Shown here in pieces: positions 15,029 to 24,374 of a DNA stretch of 64,000 bases. The first letter of the stretch is position 1. Every line of letters begins with the position of its first letter. The position numbers were made by a program, and so were the translations under genes. The notes below the pieces were generated by a model. The model saw nothing but the letters and a program-made list of their open reading frames with translations. It was not told where the DNA came from and made no database searches. The stretch spans positions 17,362 to 81,361 of IMG/VR virus record IMGVR_UViG_3300020371_000005; one strand, written 5' to 3'. Source of the stretch: a virus.

Positions 15029-16930
15029 ATGACAGCAGGAAGACTCGCTGCTGCCGCACCAGCAGCAACTACTAATACAGTTTTATACTCGACAGACTCG
15101 TTGAACACAGCGTCAACAGTTCTTCAAGTTGCAGAAAGGGGTGGATCCGCTGCAACTTATCGCGTTGGGCATAAGAACTACACACAAGAACTTACACTGG
15201 ATGCAAACACCTATAAGTTTGCACCGAGAAACGTAGTTTCAAACTATAAGATTGAGATCCTCCCAGGTATCTCTAGAACTGATGCAACTCCTGGTTTGGC
15301 AATTAACTCTGCCGACCTTGCTAAGTCTGCATTTCTCGCTGACGTGTTTGTGGATACATCCATTATCACTAACTACGTCAAAGTGATGAAGACAACATCG
15401 TTTGGTATTGATACCAACGCTGTTGTTGGTACTTTCCAAGGCGGTGAGACTATCACAGGTGGCACATCTGGTTTCACTGCAACTGCACGTGGAGTTGGTA
15501 CTCAGTTCAATGCAGAGGTTGCAGACATTACCTCTGGCGCTACATCTATCAACATCAGCGACGGTACTCTTGCTGCTGCTAATGCTTACTTCGTACTGAG
15601 CGATGGTGTTACAGGTTACACCGCTGAGATCGTTCAGATTTCTAGTGCTGCTTTCTACACTGGAGCAACTGGTGGTGCTGATATGACTGTGGTCCGTGCA
15701 CAACTCGGCACCACTGCTGCTGCACACCAGTCTGGTCAAGTTGTTACCATCTATCAGGCAGCAGCAGGAACCACCACTATCAACGAGGGTGCAACCTTTG
15801 CTGCTGGTGATACCACACTGACTGTGACTGACGGTACGACTGGTATTACTGGTCAATATGTTCAAGTTGGCAACGAGGTGATGCTGATCACCGCTGCTGC
15901 TGGTAACGATTGGACAGTGACTCGTGGACAGTTTGGCACAACCGATGCAGCACACGCTGACGGTGCTACTGTCACCCCTTGGACTGCTGGTGCACAGGCT
16001 CAGGTCAACTGGTTTGATGGTGCTGAAACCGTCACTGGTGGCACATCCAACGCAACTGCAACAACTCAGTTCACTCCTACTTCATCCGCTTCCTACACAA
16101 CTGGTTTCGTTTGGGGTACAACTGCTGGACAGGAAGTTGTTCCTGGTGCGTTCACGATGGACGTTGATCGTACTTATCGCTTTGATCAGTCCGATTCTTC
16201 TAACACTGGACTTCCACTGAGATTCTCTGACACTCAGGATGGCACAGGTGCACAACCTACCCCTGGTACAGAATTTACCACTGGTGTTACTAAGACTGGT
16301 ACTGCTGGTACAGATGGTATTATTGACATCATTCCTGATGCTCAAACACCAGACCCAATTTTCTATTATGCAGAAGGTACTACTGGATATTCTGCATCTA
16401 TCGATATTGTTCCCGATCCTGTCTTCACTGAGGTCTTCCTCTATGATGTTGAAGGAACTTGGGTGCAAGGTGACACCTTCACGATTGGTACTGCAACTCT
16501 GACAGTTGGTACTGTGACTGGTGGTAAGTATGGTTATGTTTCTGAGTGGGATACTGCAAATAGCAAACTGTATGTGACACTTGGTATTAACTCCGCTGCT
16601 TTTGCTGGAACTGATACTTTCGTTGACACTCCTCCTGAAACAGGTGCCGATAGAACGACTGCTACTGTTAGTAGCGCGGGTGCTGCAACAGATCTCCTCG
16701 ATAGAGATTACATCTACTACGATTATGCGATTGCTGCTAATGCAACCAATAAGCATAGTGGTATTGTTGTTGGACCAAACTCTCACATCATTGTATATGC
16801 GTCTACCGCAGATCTCACATTCCAAGTAAATGGATTTGAGAATGCTGCAACTGACTTCTTGCCTCAACAGTACAACCAGACTACTGGTACTGCTGGTGGT
16901 GGTGCAGGTGGTGGACAACCTACCCCCTGA
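15029..16930 (+). CDS. virion structural protein with internal repeats
   Basis: This 633-residue, Gly/Thr/Ala-rich beta protein starts seven bases after the previous gene. Two repeat units are evident: MTVVRAQLGTTAAAHQSGQV and WTVTRGQFGTTDAAHADGAT, each followed by a TTTINEGATF or TLTVTDGTTG strand set. The end is a Gly/Pro tail (GGGAGGGQPTP). Strong codon regularity and the location between late promoters indicate an abundant virion protein. The fold and exact role are not recognised. Confidence 0.55.
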   Translation: MTAGRLAAAAPAATTNTVLYSTDSLNTASTVLQVAERGGSAATYRVGHKNYTQELTLDANTYKFAPRNVVSNYKIEILPGISRTDATPGLAINSADLAKSAFLADVFVDTSIITNYVKVMKTTSFGIDTNAVVGTFQGGETITGGTSGFTATARGVGTQFNAEVADITSGATSINISDGTLAAANAYFVLSDGVTGYTAEIVQISSAAFYTGATGGADMTVVRAQLGTTAAAHQSGQVVTIYQAAAGTTTINEGATFAAGDTTLTVTDGTTGITGQYVQVGNEVMLITAAAGNDWTVTRGQFGTTDAAHADGATVTPWTAGAQAQVNWFDGAETVTGGTSNATATTQFTPTSSASYTTGFVWGTTAGQEVVPGAFTMDVDRTYRFDQSDSSNTGLPLRFSDTQDGTGAQPTPGTEFTTGVTKTGTAGTDGIIDIIPDAQTPDPIFYYAEGTTGYSASIDIVPDPVFTEVFLYDVEGTWVQGDTFTIGTATLTVGTVTGGKYGYVSEWDTANSKLYVTLGINSAAFAGTDTFVDTPPETGADRTTATVSSAGAATDLLDRDYIYYDYAIAANATNKHSGIVVGPNSHIIVYASTADLTFQVNGFENAATDFLPQQYNQTTGTAGGGAGGGQPTP

Positions 16931-16942
16931 TCTAGGTGACAA

Positions 16943-16949
16943 CTAAATA
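16943..16949 (+). promoter_or_regulatory. late promoter CTAAATA
   Basis: CTAAATA 25 bases before the start of the 1191-residue fibre protein; same form and spacing as at other structural genes here. Confidence 0.55.
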
Positions 16950-16973
16950 CTCATATAACAGGATTCCAAGTAA

Positions 16974-19900
16974 ATGGCACTAACTCGTCTTAAGAATATT
17001 ATCACGTCTAGGACGGGACGTATTATCTACGTCAACCCTGACGACTTCGATGCATCGGACGCATACGACAATAGAGGTAACTCGGCACTGCGTCCGTTCA
17101 AGACGTTGCAACGTGCCTTCCTTGAAGTGGCAAGGTTCTCCTATCGAGTTGGTCTGAGTAATGACGAATTCGATGCATTCTCCATTTACTTGTATCCTTC
17201 TGAGTATGTTCTAGATAATCGCCCTGGTACTTCTAACTTTAACGAGATTACTCCGTTTGACGAGAATACCAACTTTGATTTAACATCACCCAACAACATC
17301 TTATATAAGTTCAACTCTGTAAACGGTGGTATCATCTGCCCTAGAGGTGTTTCTGTTGTTGGTTCTGACCTTCGTCGTACGAAGATCATTCCTAAGTATG
17401 TGCCATATCCAACGATCAATGCATCGCTTGGTATCACATCTGCTAACGAACCTGGAACTTCTGCAATCTTCAGACTGACTGGTGGTTGTTATTTCTGGCA
17501 GATGTCATTCTTTGATGGTGACAACAATGGTGTTTACTATCGTCCTGACGTAACAGAGACGATTGCACCTAACTTCTCTCACCATAAGATCACTTGTTTC
17601 GAGTACGCTAACACAACTGATCTGGATCTTTATTACCAGAAGATCTCGAAAGCATACGCTACAATTCCTGATACCTCTGGTACGATTGCACAAGACCAGT
17701 TGCAAGCAAGGGTCGAAGAAAACAGAATCGTTGGTCCGATTTCCGACGAATTCCGTGTTTCTCAGATCATTAGAAACGGTCAAACTGCAACAGCATTTAC
17801 TGTTGATATTCAGGACAACCCAGTTAACCACGGTTTCTCTGTGGGTGTTGCTGTTAATATTTCTGGTGTTACTGGACCAACAGAAACCGACTCGAACCTG
17901 TATAATGGTTCTTTCCTTGTTACATCTGCACAGGGTAACCAGTTTACCTATCAGATGTCAGCAGAACCATCAGGTAACGCAATCGGTTCCAACGTTCTTG
18001 TGAAGGTTGAGATTGATACGGTTGACTCTGCATCACCTTATGTGTTTAACTGTTCATTGAGATCTGTTTGGGGTATCAATGGAATGCACGCCGATGGTGC
18101 TGAAGCAACTGGTTTCAAATCGATGGTTGTGGCACAGTTCACGGGTATCTCTCTCCAAAAAGATGACCGTGCTTTCGTGCTATATAACCCGTCAACAGGT
18201 AACTATGAAGCACAAGCGGCGGGATCTGGCGCACACATTAACGGTCTATGCAAATACCGTAAAGGATGGCGTCACGTTCATATCAAAGCATCCAACGACG
18301 CATTCATTCAGGTTGTGTCTGTGTTTGCTGTGGGATTTGGTGACCATTTCTTCAGTGATAGCGGTGGCGACCTTTCTATTACTAACAGTAACTCAAACTT
18401 CGGAAACACCTCCCTGCGATCCAAAGGATTTAAGTCAGCAGCGTTTACAAAGGATAAAGCAGGTCAGATAACACATATTATTCCACCTAAAGGAATCTCT
18501 GATGTTGCTGAGGTTTCTATTAACTGGGTGACATTTGATATTAACAAGATCCGTGCAGCAGCAGATCCTACAAAACTGTATCTGTACGGTTATACAAACG
18601 AGAACGCAAAACCCCCTAGTAAGATTCAGGGTTATACAATCGGTGCACGTAGAGATTCACCTACACTGCCTGATAAGATTAACGTTCTCTTGGTTGCATC
18701 TGGTGCAAACGCACCTACAACTCACACTGCAAAGATCGATCCCTCTGGTCCTACAGTGACGGGTACATCTCCTGGAGATGATGAATCCCCGATCAAGTAT
18801 GATCCTAACCAGTCTAACTGGTACTTGCAGGTTGACTCTGCAAACAATGACATTTATACTACTCTGATTGCGAACTCGCAGTATCAGAACCTGGGCTTTA
18901 CACCGACATCCTTCATCCGTCGTGTGCCTGATGCTCGTGACCTGAAGGACAGAATTTACCGTTTCCGCTACGTTCTTGACAAAGACGCATTCCCAATCCC
19001 CCGTGAACCCATTACTGGTTTCGTGGTGGAACCTAGATCTTCGGAGACGAACTCTCCTGCATATGATAAGACATACTACATCTACGAAGTAGAAACTTAT
19101 CAAGAGTTTGAGCGTGGTGTTGCTGATGGTATCTACTATCTGACATTCCTGAACGCATCGGTTTCTCCTGCAACGTCTAACTTCGACGACTTTGCATTCT
19201 CACAACAGACTGTTGACTTGTATCCTGCATTCGACAGAGACAACCCTGTTGCTGACCCTGGTCCTGCTATCTCTGTTGCAGATAATGATGTTCTGGGTCT
19301 GGTTAGAACAACTGATGGTGCAACTCCTACTCCTAATGAAGACACTAAACTGTCTATTACTAAGGAAACATCACAGTTCTTCCTGCTTGAGCAAGAGAAC
19401 AACCTTGGTTACAATACCACATCCAACACACTGAATAGTATTGTTGTTACTGCACGTTTGGGTGATGAGGAAGAAAGAAAGATTCCTTTGAAACTGAATG
19501 CAGACAACTCTGTTGCACCTATCCTCTGTGAATTGAGAAGATACTCGATTCTTAGAGCATCTGGTCACACGTTTGAGTATCTTGGTTTCGGTCCTGGTAA
19601 CTATTCAACTGCATTCCCATCTACTCAGGTGGAAGTGTTGTCACCAGCACAGGTTAGACTGTCACAGTCACTAAAAGAAGCAGCAGGTGTTGCATACTAC
19701 TCTGGTGTGAACTCTGATGGTGAACTGTTCGTTGGTAACCAGGTGATTAACCCTGTTACGGGTCAGATCACAAACGAAGATATTGCACAGTTGAATGTCT
19801 TGGGTGAAGAAGGTACAACTATTGAGACCTTCTCTGAGATCGTTCTTACCGACAAACTGACTGTTATCGGTGGTGCATCTAACCAGTTGGAATCTGTCTT

Positions 19901-20549
19901 CTCAGGTCCTGTTACTTTCCAGAAGCGTATTACTGCTCAGGAAAATATTCAGACTCTGAAACTTACTTACAGTAACGATGATGGTACTGTACTAAAGCAG
20001 ACGTTCCTAGCAGAAGATGATGGATCAGGTCAACCAGATATTGATTCGTCACTTGCATTTAATGATGGCGATATTATCTATAATATTGATTGGCAAGCAG
20101 GTGATTCACTTGGTTGGATCTATGAAACAGGAACTTGGTATCAGTTTGGTCTGACTGATACTGGTCCGATCACTTCACGTCGTTTCAGTGGTGTTACCAA
20201 CTATGGTATCGGTATGGCACCCGATGCTAACAACAGACTGAAAGTTAGTGGCAACACAATGTTCGATGGTAACATTGATGTGACTGGCACATATGGTGCC
20301 GCTGATAAATATAGACTGGCAACTGGTATTGCAAATGGCAATAACGGTGTCACTTACAATGGCAACGGATCTACATCGTCCTTTGCTATCTCCTCTGGAC
20401 ACACCTCCTACTCTGTGTTGGTGTTCCTTAATGGTGTTGCACAGATCCCTGGTGTTGATTATCAGGTTTCTGGTAACGCAGTTGACTTTAGTATTAGCAC
20501 TCCCCCTGCAACTGGTGACGTGATTCAGATCAGAGAACTCGTTATCTAA
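16974..20549 (+). CDS. large virion protein, probable tail fibre or baseplate fibre connector
   Basis: This 1191-residue protein starts MALTRLKNIITSRTGRIIYV. Residues 30-160 show RPFKTLQRAFLEVARFSY and GGIICPRGVSVVGSDLRRTK, the layout of pectate-lyase-like right-handed beta helices in phage fibres. The middle is strand-rich, and the C-terminus contains FDGNIDVTGTYGAADKYRLA and a final beta domain (VLVFLNGVAQIPGVDYQVSG), a common fibre end motif. It is syntenic with the large gp10-like/fibre proteins of cyanophages, but I cannot assign a T4 number. Late promoters lie both before it and across its stop codon. Confidence 0.6.
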   Translation: MALTRLKNIITSRTGRIIYVNPDDFDASDAYDNRGNSALRPFKTLQRAFLEVARFSYRVGLSNDEFDAFSIYLYPSEYVLDNRPGTSNFNEITPFDENTNFDLTSPNNILYKFNSVNGGIICPRGVSVVGSDLRRTKIIPKYVPYPTINASLGITSANEPGTSAIFRLTGGCYFWQMSFFDGDNNGVYYRPDVTETIAPNFSHHKITCFEYANTTDLDLYYQKISKAYATIPDTSGTIAQDQLQARVEENRIVGPISDEFRVSQIIRNGQTATAFTVDIQDNPVNHGFSVGVAVNISGVTGPTETDSNLYNGSFLVTSAQGNQFTYQMSAEPSGNAIGSNVLVKVEIDTVDSASPYVFNCSLRSVWGINGMHADGAEATGFKSMVVAQFTGISLQKDDRAFVLYNPSTGNYEAQAAGSGAHINGLCKYRKGWRHVHIKASNDAFIQVVSVFAVGFGDHFFSDSGGDLSITNSNSNFGNTSLRSKGFKSAAFTKDKAGQITHIIPPKGISDVAEVSINWVTFDINKIRAAADPTKLYLYGYTNENAKPPSKIQGYTIGARRDSPTLPDKINVLLVASGANAPTTHTAKIDPSGPTVTGTSPGDDESPIKYDPNQSNWYLQVDSANNDIYTTLIANSQYQNLGFTPTSFIRRVPDARDLKDRIYRFRYVLDKDAFPIPREPITGFVVEPRSSETNSPAYDKTYYIYEVETYQEFERGVADGIYYLTFLNASVSPATSNFDDFAFSQQTVDLYPAFDRDNPVADPGPAISVADNDVLGLVRTTDGATPTPNEDTKLSITKETSQFFLLEQENNLGYNTTSNTLNSIVVTARLGDEEERKIPLKLNADNSVAPILCELRRYSILRASGHTFEYLGFGPGNYSTAFPSTQVEVLSPAQVRLSQSLKEAAGVAYYSGVNSDGELFVGNQVINPVTGQITNEDIAQLNVLGEEGTTIETFSEIVLTDKLTVIGGASNQLESVFSGPVTFQKRITAQENIQTLKLTYSNDDGTVLKQTFLAEDDGSGQPDIDSSLAFNDGDIIYNIDWQAGDSLGWIYETGTWYQFGLTDTGPITSRRFSGVTNYGIGMAPDANNRLKVSGNTMFDGNIDVTGTYGAADKYRLATGIANGNNGVTYNGNGSTSSFAISSGHTSYSVLVFLNGVAQIPGVDYQVSGNAVDFSISTPPATGDVIQIRELVI

Positions 20550-20552
20550 ATA
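20546..20552 (+). promoter_or_regulatory. late promoter CTAAATA overlapping a stop codon
   Basis: The TAA stop of the upstream fibre gene (20547-20549) lies inside CTAAATA; the next start is 23 bases on. Confidence 0.55.
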
Positions 20553-20574
20553 CTATTGTAGAGACTAGGTTCCT

Positions 20575-21429
20575 ATGGCAACCAAGATTAACGGTAATCA
20601 GATACAAGCGACCACCAGAGGTTTGGTGGAAGCGTGGCAGATTACTGAACAACTTAACCTTCCTTCGCTAAACCAATCACAGGTCAATGCTCTTGGCACT
20701 CCTGCGTTTGGTACGGTTGTGTATAACTCAACCGAGGATATGGCGCAGATCTATAAACAGGATGCCAACCAAGGTAACCCTGGATGGAGTGACGTTGGTG
20801 GAGGTGGTCCTGCGATTGGTGATAAGTCAATCATCAGAACGAACGGTACAACTATTGCCGAAAACCTGACGATTGGTGCTACATTCAACGGTGGTGTTGA
20901 ATTTACTAACGGTTTCTCCGCTGGTCCGATTGAGATTGCGTCTGGATATACACTCACCATTGAGAATGGTGCATCCTGGATGATTATGGGTGACGACGAT
21001 CTGTCGTTCGCTGAGTTTGTTGATATTGAATCACAGCACGCTACGTTTACTGGAACTCTACACTTCAGTGAAACGAAAGAGAGCATTTATTATTATATGA
21101 CGAGTGGGTCAGTTACCCACGATTTTAATAACGGTAACACGATCTGGATTAACAAAACTGGTGGTGGTAACTTCACACTTACCCTAAACAATGTGCCTAC
21201 TGATGGTGCACACGGTTATGGTATCACTGTGGTTATGAAGAGTGAAGGTGGTAGTGGTATTCCTACTGGACTTACTATTAACGGACAATCCACAAGTATT
21301 TTCTGGTCTGGTGGTAACGTTCCTGGTATGGATGGTACATATTGTATCATCTCTTTTGCTATGGTTTATATCTCTAACCCCAACCAGCAAGCATTCTCTG
21401 TCTTCGGTTCCGCTGTTAATTATTCCTGA
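20575..21429 (+). CDS. tail fibre-type virion protein (284 aa)
   Basis: Begins MATKINGNQIQATTRGLVEA, a fibre-type N-terminus, then a short helix and a beta-structured shaft with GFSAGPIEIASGYTLTIENG (the G-x-x-I-x-x-G-x-T-x-x-I-x-x-G pattern of fibre shafts). The C-terminal half is a compact beta domain with NGNTIWINKTGGGNFTLTLN. Its place directly before the glycine-rich gp38-like protein fits a fibre whose tip is capped by that adhesin. Confidence 0.55.
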   Translation: MATKINGNQIQATTRGLVEAWQITEQLNLPSLNQSQVNALGTPAFGTVVYNSTEDMAQIYKQDANQGNPGWSDVGGGGPAIGDKSIIRTNGTTIAENLTIGATFNGGVEFTNGFSAGPIEIASGYTLTIENGASWMIMGDDDLSFAEFVDIESQHATFTGTLHFSETKESIYYYMTSGSVTHDFNNGNTIWINKTGGGNFTLTLNNVPTDGAHGYGITVVMKSEGGSGIPTGLTINGQSTSIFWSGGNVPGMDGTYCIISFAMVYISNPNQQAFSVFGSAVNYS

Positions 21430-21431
21430 TT

Positions 21432-22421
21432 ATGTCCACTCAAATCGGTTTTTCTGGAAACTTCAATCCTCTATCATCTTCAATGTGTTCCCGTGGTGGT
21501 GGAGCAGGTGGTGGCGGTGGTGTTCCTAAAATTACAGCAGATAATAACGGTACAGTTTTTAATACACAACACCCTAGTAACGGTAAACAACTGAAGTGCC
21601 ATAGATTTACTGGTACTGGTGATAATAGTTTGTACATCCGTGATGGTGCTGGTGGTAGCATTTACGTTTGGATGTGGGGTGCTGCTGGTGGTAGAGGTGG
21701 TCAGGGTGGTAACTCTGGCGGTTCTGGTGGTATGTCATATTCTGAGATTGAAGTACAAGAATCCTGGATCAATGCTGGCGGTAGAATGAGAATCTACGTC
21801 GGTGGTGGCGGTGGTGGAGGAAATGGTTGCTACGGTTGCTGGGGCGGCGGTGGTAATGGTACCAATGGATCTGGATATGGTTCTGGTGGTCGTGGAACTC
21901 ACGCTTCTTGCAGAGGTTGCTCAGCAGGTGGTGGTGGAGGTGGAGCAGCAACGATGCTGTTCTCCCCTATGGGTGTCAATATGAATCAAGGCAACATTCT
22001 CCAAGTCGCTGGAGGCGGCGGAGGAGGTGGAGGTCGCGAAGGTTGTGGTGGTGCTGGTAGAGGCGGTGCAGGCGGTCAACGTGGTGAGAATGGACAGTGC
22101 GGATCCCAAGGTGGTGGCGCTGGACAGAATGGTGATACCAATGGTGATGAGTGCGGAAGACCTGGTAACGACGCTTCAGGCGGCGGTGGAGGCGGTGGAG
22201 GTTACAATGCAGGAAACTGTGGTGGTAACCCTGGTTGCGATTGTAATGGTGCTGCTGGAGGTGGTGGAGGTAACAGTTGGGCATCAAGTCCATACACCAT
22301 AGATAGTTCTATATCTAATGGTAACTACACAACACCTGGAGACTCAGCAAATAGTTTCCGTAATGGCGCTGCTCAAAATGATGGTGGCAGTGGCATTTGT
22401 ACCATATGCTATGAAGAGTAA
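21432..22421 (+). CDS. glycine-rich putative receptor-binding adhesin (gp38-like)
   Basis: This 329-residue protein has a beta-rich N-terminus and, from about residue 75, a very glycine-rich region with runs such as RIYVGGGGGGGNG, SAGGGGGGAATMLFSP and VAGGGGGGGGREG separated by short variable segments. This is the layout of the distal adhesin gp38 of T2/S16-type phages, in which polyglycine-II helices form a sandwich displaying variable loops. Unusually it contains about fourteen cysteines (CYGCW, CRGC, GCDCNG, CTICYEE), far more than the phage average. It probably decides host range. It starts directly after the previous fibre gene and overlaps the next start. Confidence 0.65.
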   Translation: MSTQIGFSGNFNPLSSSMCSRGGGAGGGGGVPKITADNNGTVFNTQHPSNGKQLKCHRFTGTGDNSLYIRDGAGGSIYVWMWGAAGGRGGQGGNSGGSGGMSYSEIEVQESWINAGGRMRIYVGGGGGGGNGCYGCWGGGGNGTNGSGYGSGGRGTHASCRGCSAGGGGGGAATMLFSPMGVNMNQGNILQVAGGGGGGGGREGCGGAGRGGAGGQRGENGQCGSQGGGAGQNGDTNGDECGRPGNDASGGGGGGGGYNAGNCGGNPGCDCNGAAGGGGGNSWASSPYTIDSSISNGNYTTPGDSANSFRNGAAQNDGGSGICTICYEE

Positions 22422-22954
22422 TGCCTACTAAAAGTATCTACGCACCCAAAACAGAAGATAATGACTATGAGCAGTTGAACACTGCTTCAGTCCTTATTGA
22501 CTTTGACAGAGATATTATTGAGGTTGGATCTCTTCAAACCTTGAAAGCAAACTCTGTTATGGTTAGAGTTAGCATCCGTAAGGATAATAAATATGAATGC
22601 ACGTTTGATAAACTGCAAGTTGGTGTCCTCATCACAAAGGGTGCTGAAGTCATTCTTGAGGATAAACTCGAAGGAGTTATCTGCACAGATCAACGTTATA
22701 TTATGATGTGCAATGTTCCTCCCTTGGTAAAGGGTCAGGAATATACATTACAAGTCTGGTGTCACGAAGGTGATTCTAAGTTGACATTCAGAGAAAATTT
22801 TACAGTTCCTGATTACGAAGATCAGACAACTGAAATGGAAAATCCAGTTGGTACAGTTGTGTATCACGATGGATATTACCCTGATGATGAACAATGGGAG
22901 AGAGATCAACCATACCTTCCAGAAGGATATGTTAGACCTGTCCCGCCTACATAA
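22421..22954 (+). CDS. hypothetical virion-associated protein (177 aa)
   Basis: Starts MPTKSIYAPKTEDNDYEQLN in a TAATG overlap with the gp38-like gene. Residues 20-135 form an Ig-like beta sandwich pattern (VEVGSL, VMVRVSIRK, EYTLQVWCHEGDSKLTFREN), followed by an acidic Tyr/Pro-rich tail (YYPDDEQWERDQPYLPEGYV). Located between two glycine-rich adhesins, it may be a fibre component or adhesin chaperone. Not recognised. Confidence 0.45.
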   Translation: MPTKSIYAPKTEDNDYEQLNTASVLIDFDRDIIEVGSLQTLKANSVMVRVSIRKDNKYECTFDKLQVGVLITKGAEVILEDKLEGVICTDQRYIMMCNVPPLVKGQEYTLQVWCHEGDSKLTFRENFTVPDYEDQTTEMENPVGTVVYHDGYYPDDEQWERDQPYLPEGYVRPVPPT

Positions 22955-22957
22955 TTG

Positions 22958-22965
22958 TATAAATA
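22958..22965 (+). promoter_or_regulatory. late promoter TATAAATA
   Basis: Exact TATAAATA 26 bases before the second glycine-rich adhesin gene; an AGGAGAA ribosome-site-like stretch follows. Confidence 0.65.
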
Positions 22966-22990
22966 ACACTAGGAGAATTCTTAAGGTCAA

Positions 22991-23791
22991 ATGAGTACAC
23001 TCAAAGTTGCATCTATTAGAGACCTGTCTGGTATTGGTGGTTTTACCCTTGCATCGGGTAACATTACTGCGAACGGTACGCTCACCGTTAGTAATTTAAC
23101 GGTCAACGGCACAATGTCTGGTTCCTCTGGTCAGATTGTACCGAGTGTCTCAGGACAGGCAGGCAAATTCCTCACAACTGATGGTTCCAATATGTCTTGG
23201 ACATCTGTGAGTTCAGAGAACATCAGTTCTATGCAAGTCTGGACAGGTAATGGTACCTGGAACAGACCATCTGGTGTTAAGTATATCCACGTTCGCCTAA
23301 ATGGTGGCGGAGGCGGTGGTGCTGGTCACGGCGAATCTGGCGGTGCTGGTGGTTACGCTGAGCGCGTTATGTCTGTTGCTAACATCTCGTCGGTGGGTAT
23401 TTCCATCGGTGGTGGTGGCGGTGGAACCTGGTATTTCAACCGAGGTGGTGATGGTGGATCCACATCCTTCGGTCCTTATATGTCTGCGGGTGGTGGTCAC
23501 GGTGCTGCTCGTAACAACTCTCACTCTGGTGGTCTCGGCAGACAGGGTTCTGGCGGTGACCTGAACATCTGGGGTGGTGGCGGTCAGTCTCACGCTGCTC
23601 ACGGCGGTGGAACTGGTGGTCCTTCTCACTTCGGTGGATCTGTGGCAGCAGGTTGGCCCAATGGTGGCAACTTCTCCCACAATCACCAAGACCACGCTGC
23701 ATTTGGTGCAGGCGGTTCTGGTGGTCACTTCTCTTCTTTCCGTGGATCTAACGGCAAGTATGGTGTCGTTACTGTCATCAACTACAAGTAA
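22991..23791 (+). CDS. second glycine-rich adhesin-like fibre tip protein
   Basis: This 266-residue protein starts MSTLKVASIRDLSGIGGFTL, a fibre-attachment N-terminus, then a short shaft (ANGTLTVSNLTVNGTMSG) and a tip with W-x-x-NGTWNRPSGVKYIHVRL. The last 160 residues are Gly/His/Ser-rich (NGGGGGGAGHGESGGAGGYA, GGGGQSHAAHGGGTGG). The TWNRPSGV...V-x-x-x-GGGGGG pattern is widespread in phage fibre ends. It is poor in cysteine but rich in histidine, unlike the first adhesin. Own late promoter. Confidence 0.6.
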   Translation: MSTLKVASIRDLSGIGGFTLASGNITANGTLTVSNLTVNGTMSGSSGQIVPSVSGQAGKFLTTDGSNMSWTSVSSENISSMQVWTGNGTWNRPSGVKYIHVRLNGGGGGGAGHGESGGAGGYAERVMSVANISSVGISIGGGGGGTWYFNRGGDGGSTSFGPYMSAGGGHGAARNNSHSGGLGRQGSGGDLNIWGGGGQSHAAHGGGTGGPSHFGGSVAAGWPNGGNFSHNHQDHAAFGAGGSGGHFSSFRGSNGKYGVVTVINYK

Positions 23792-23804
23792 TTAAGGGGA
23801 AGCA

Positions 23805-24329
23805 ATGAAGAAAGCACTTATGGATTTTACAGGCGGTGTCGCTGACATCGTTGAACCTGGCGAAGAGTATCCTCTGTTCTTGGGACGTGGATGTGCTCAG
23901 ATGTGGGTGAATGCACCCGACAACATCACTAAAGTTTGGACTCTTGAATGGTCACCTTCTGCTGAAGATATGATCTGGGTTGAGCGTACTGAAACTTACG
24001 CTGATCCTGCTACCACTCGTAGAGTTGCATATGGTGAAGTTGGTCAGCAACTGGATCTTCTCTATAAAGATCTTGCTGCTGGTAGAGACCTTGCAGGTGC
24101 TGATGCACTGTGGTTTAATCACATTAAGACAGTCAAAGAAAATACAGTTCGCCCTTCTGACGTTGAGGAACCAATGGATCCTACAATGACTGAGGAAGAG
24201 GTTGCTGAATTTATGTCTGATGCTGTTGAACCAAGCACAGATCGTCCTATGAAGATCTCCACTCCTGAGAATCCTTGCTGGGAAAGATACAGCAACTGGG
24301 GACGTACTTACGAGGAACTTCCTGAGTGA
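23805..24329 (+). CDS. fibre-associated/hypothetical protein (174 aa)
   Basis: Starts MKKALMDFTGGVADIVEPGE after AAGGGGAAG. Contains TRRVAYGEVGQQLDLLYKDL and LWFNHIKTVKENTVRPS, a Y-G-x-x-x-x-QLD-x-x-YKD...W-x-x-HI-x-x-VK pattern I know from small tail-fibre-linked proteins of many phages. The rest is acidic and polar. Likely fibre assembly or a fibre-associated subunit; not certain. Confidence 0.5.
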   Translation: MKKALMDFTGGVADIVEPGEEYPLFLGRGCAQMWVNAPDNITKVWTLEWSPSAEDMIWVERTETYADPATTRRVAYGEVGQQLDLLYKDLAAGRDLAGADALWFNHIKTVKENTVRPSDVEEPMDPTMTEEEVAEFMSDAVEPSTDRPMKISTPENPCWERYSNWGRTYEELPE

Positions 24330-24333
24330 TAAA

Positions 24334-24349
24334 ATAGCACTTGTGCTAT
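24334..24349 (+). promoter_or_regulatory. perfect inverted repeat ATAGCAC-TT-GTGCTAT before the halogenase
   Basis: Seven-base perfect arms with a two-base centre, followed by TATACTATATAAAG, lie between the fibre block and the halogenase (ATG 24375). No T-run follows, so an operator or promoter-overlapping protein site fits better than a terminator. TATACT (24347-24352) could be its -10. Confidence 0.4.
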
Positions 24350-24374
24350 ACTATATAAAGAAAGTGATTAAGTT

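Noticed and set aside
16082-16942. Long - strand frame opposite the repeat-rich virion protein, and similar mirrors at 15239-15955, 54065-54838 and 61361-62278
   Set aside because: Composition (Ser/Cys/Arg/Ile-rich, no motifs) is the reverse shadow of Gly/Thr/Ala-rich structural genes.
21432-22421. Glycine-rich region as a simple-sequence expansion or collagen gene
   Set aside because: Segments between glycine runs are diverse and the codons vary; the layout fits polyglycine-II adhesins better than a slipped repeat. No Gly-X-Y collagen periodicity.
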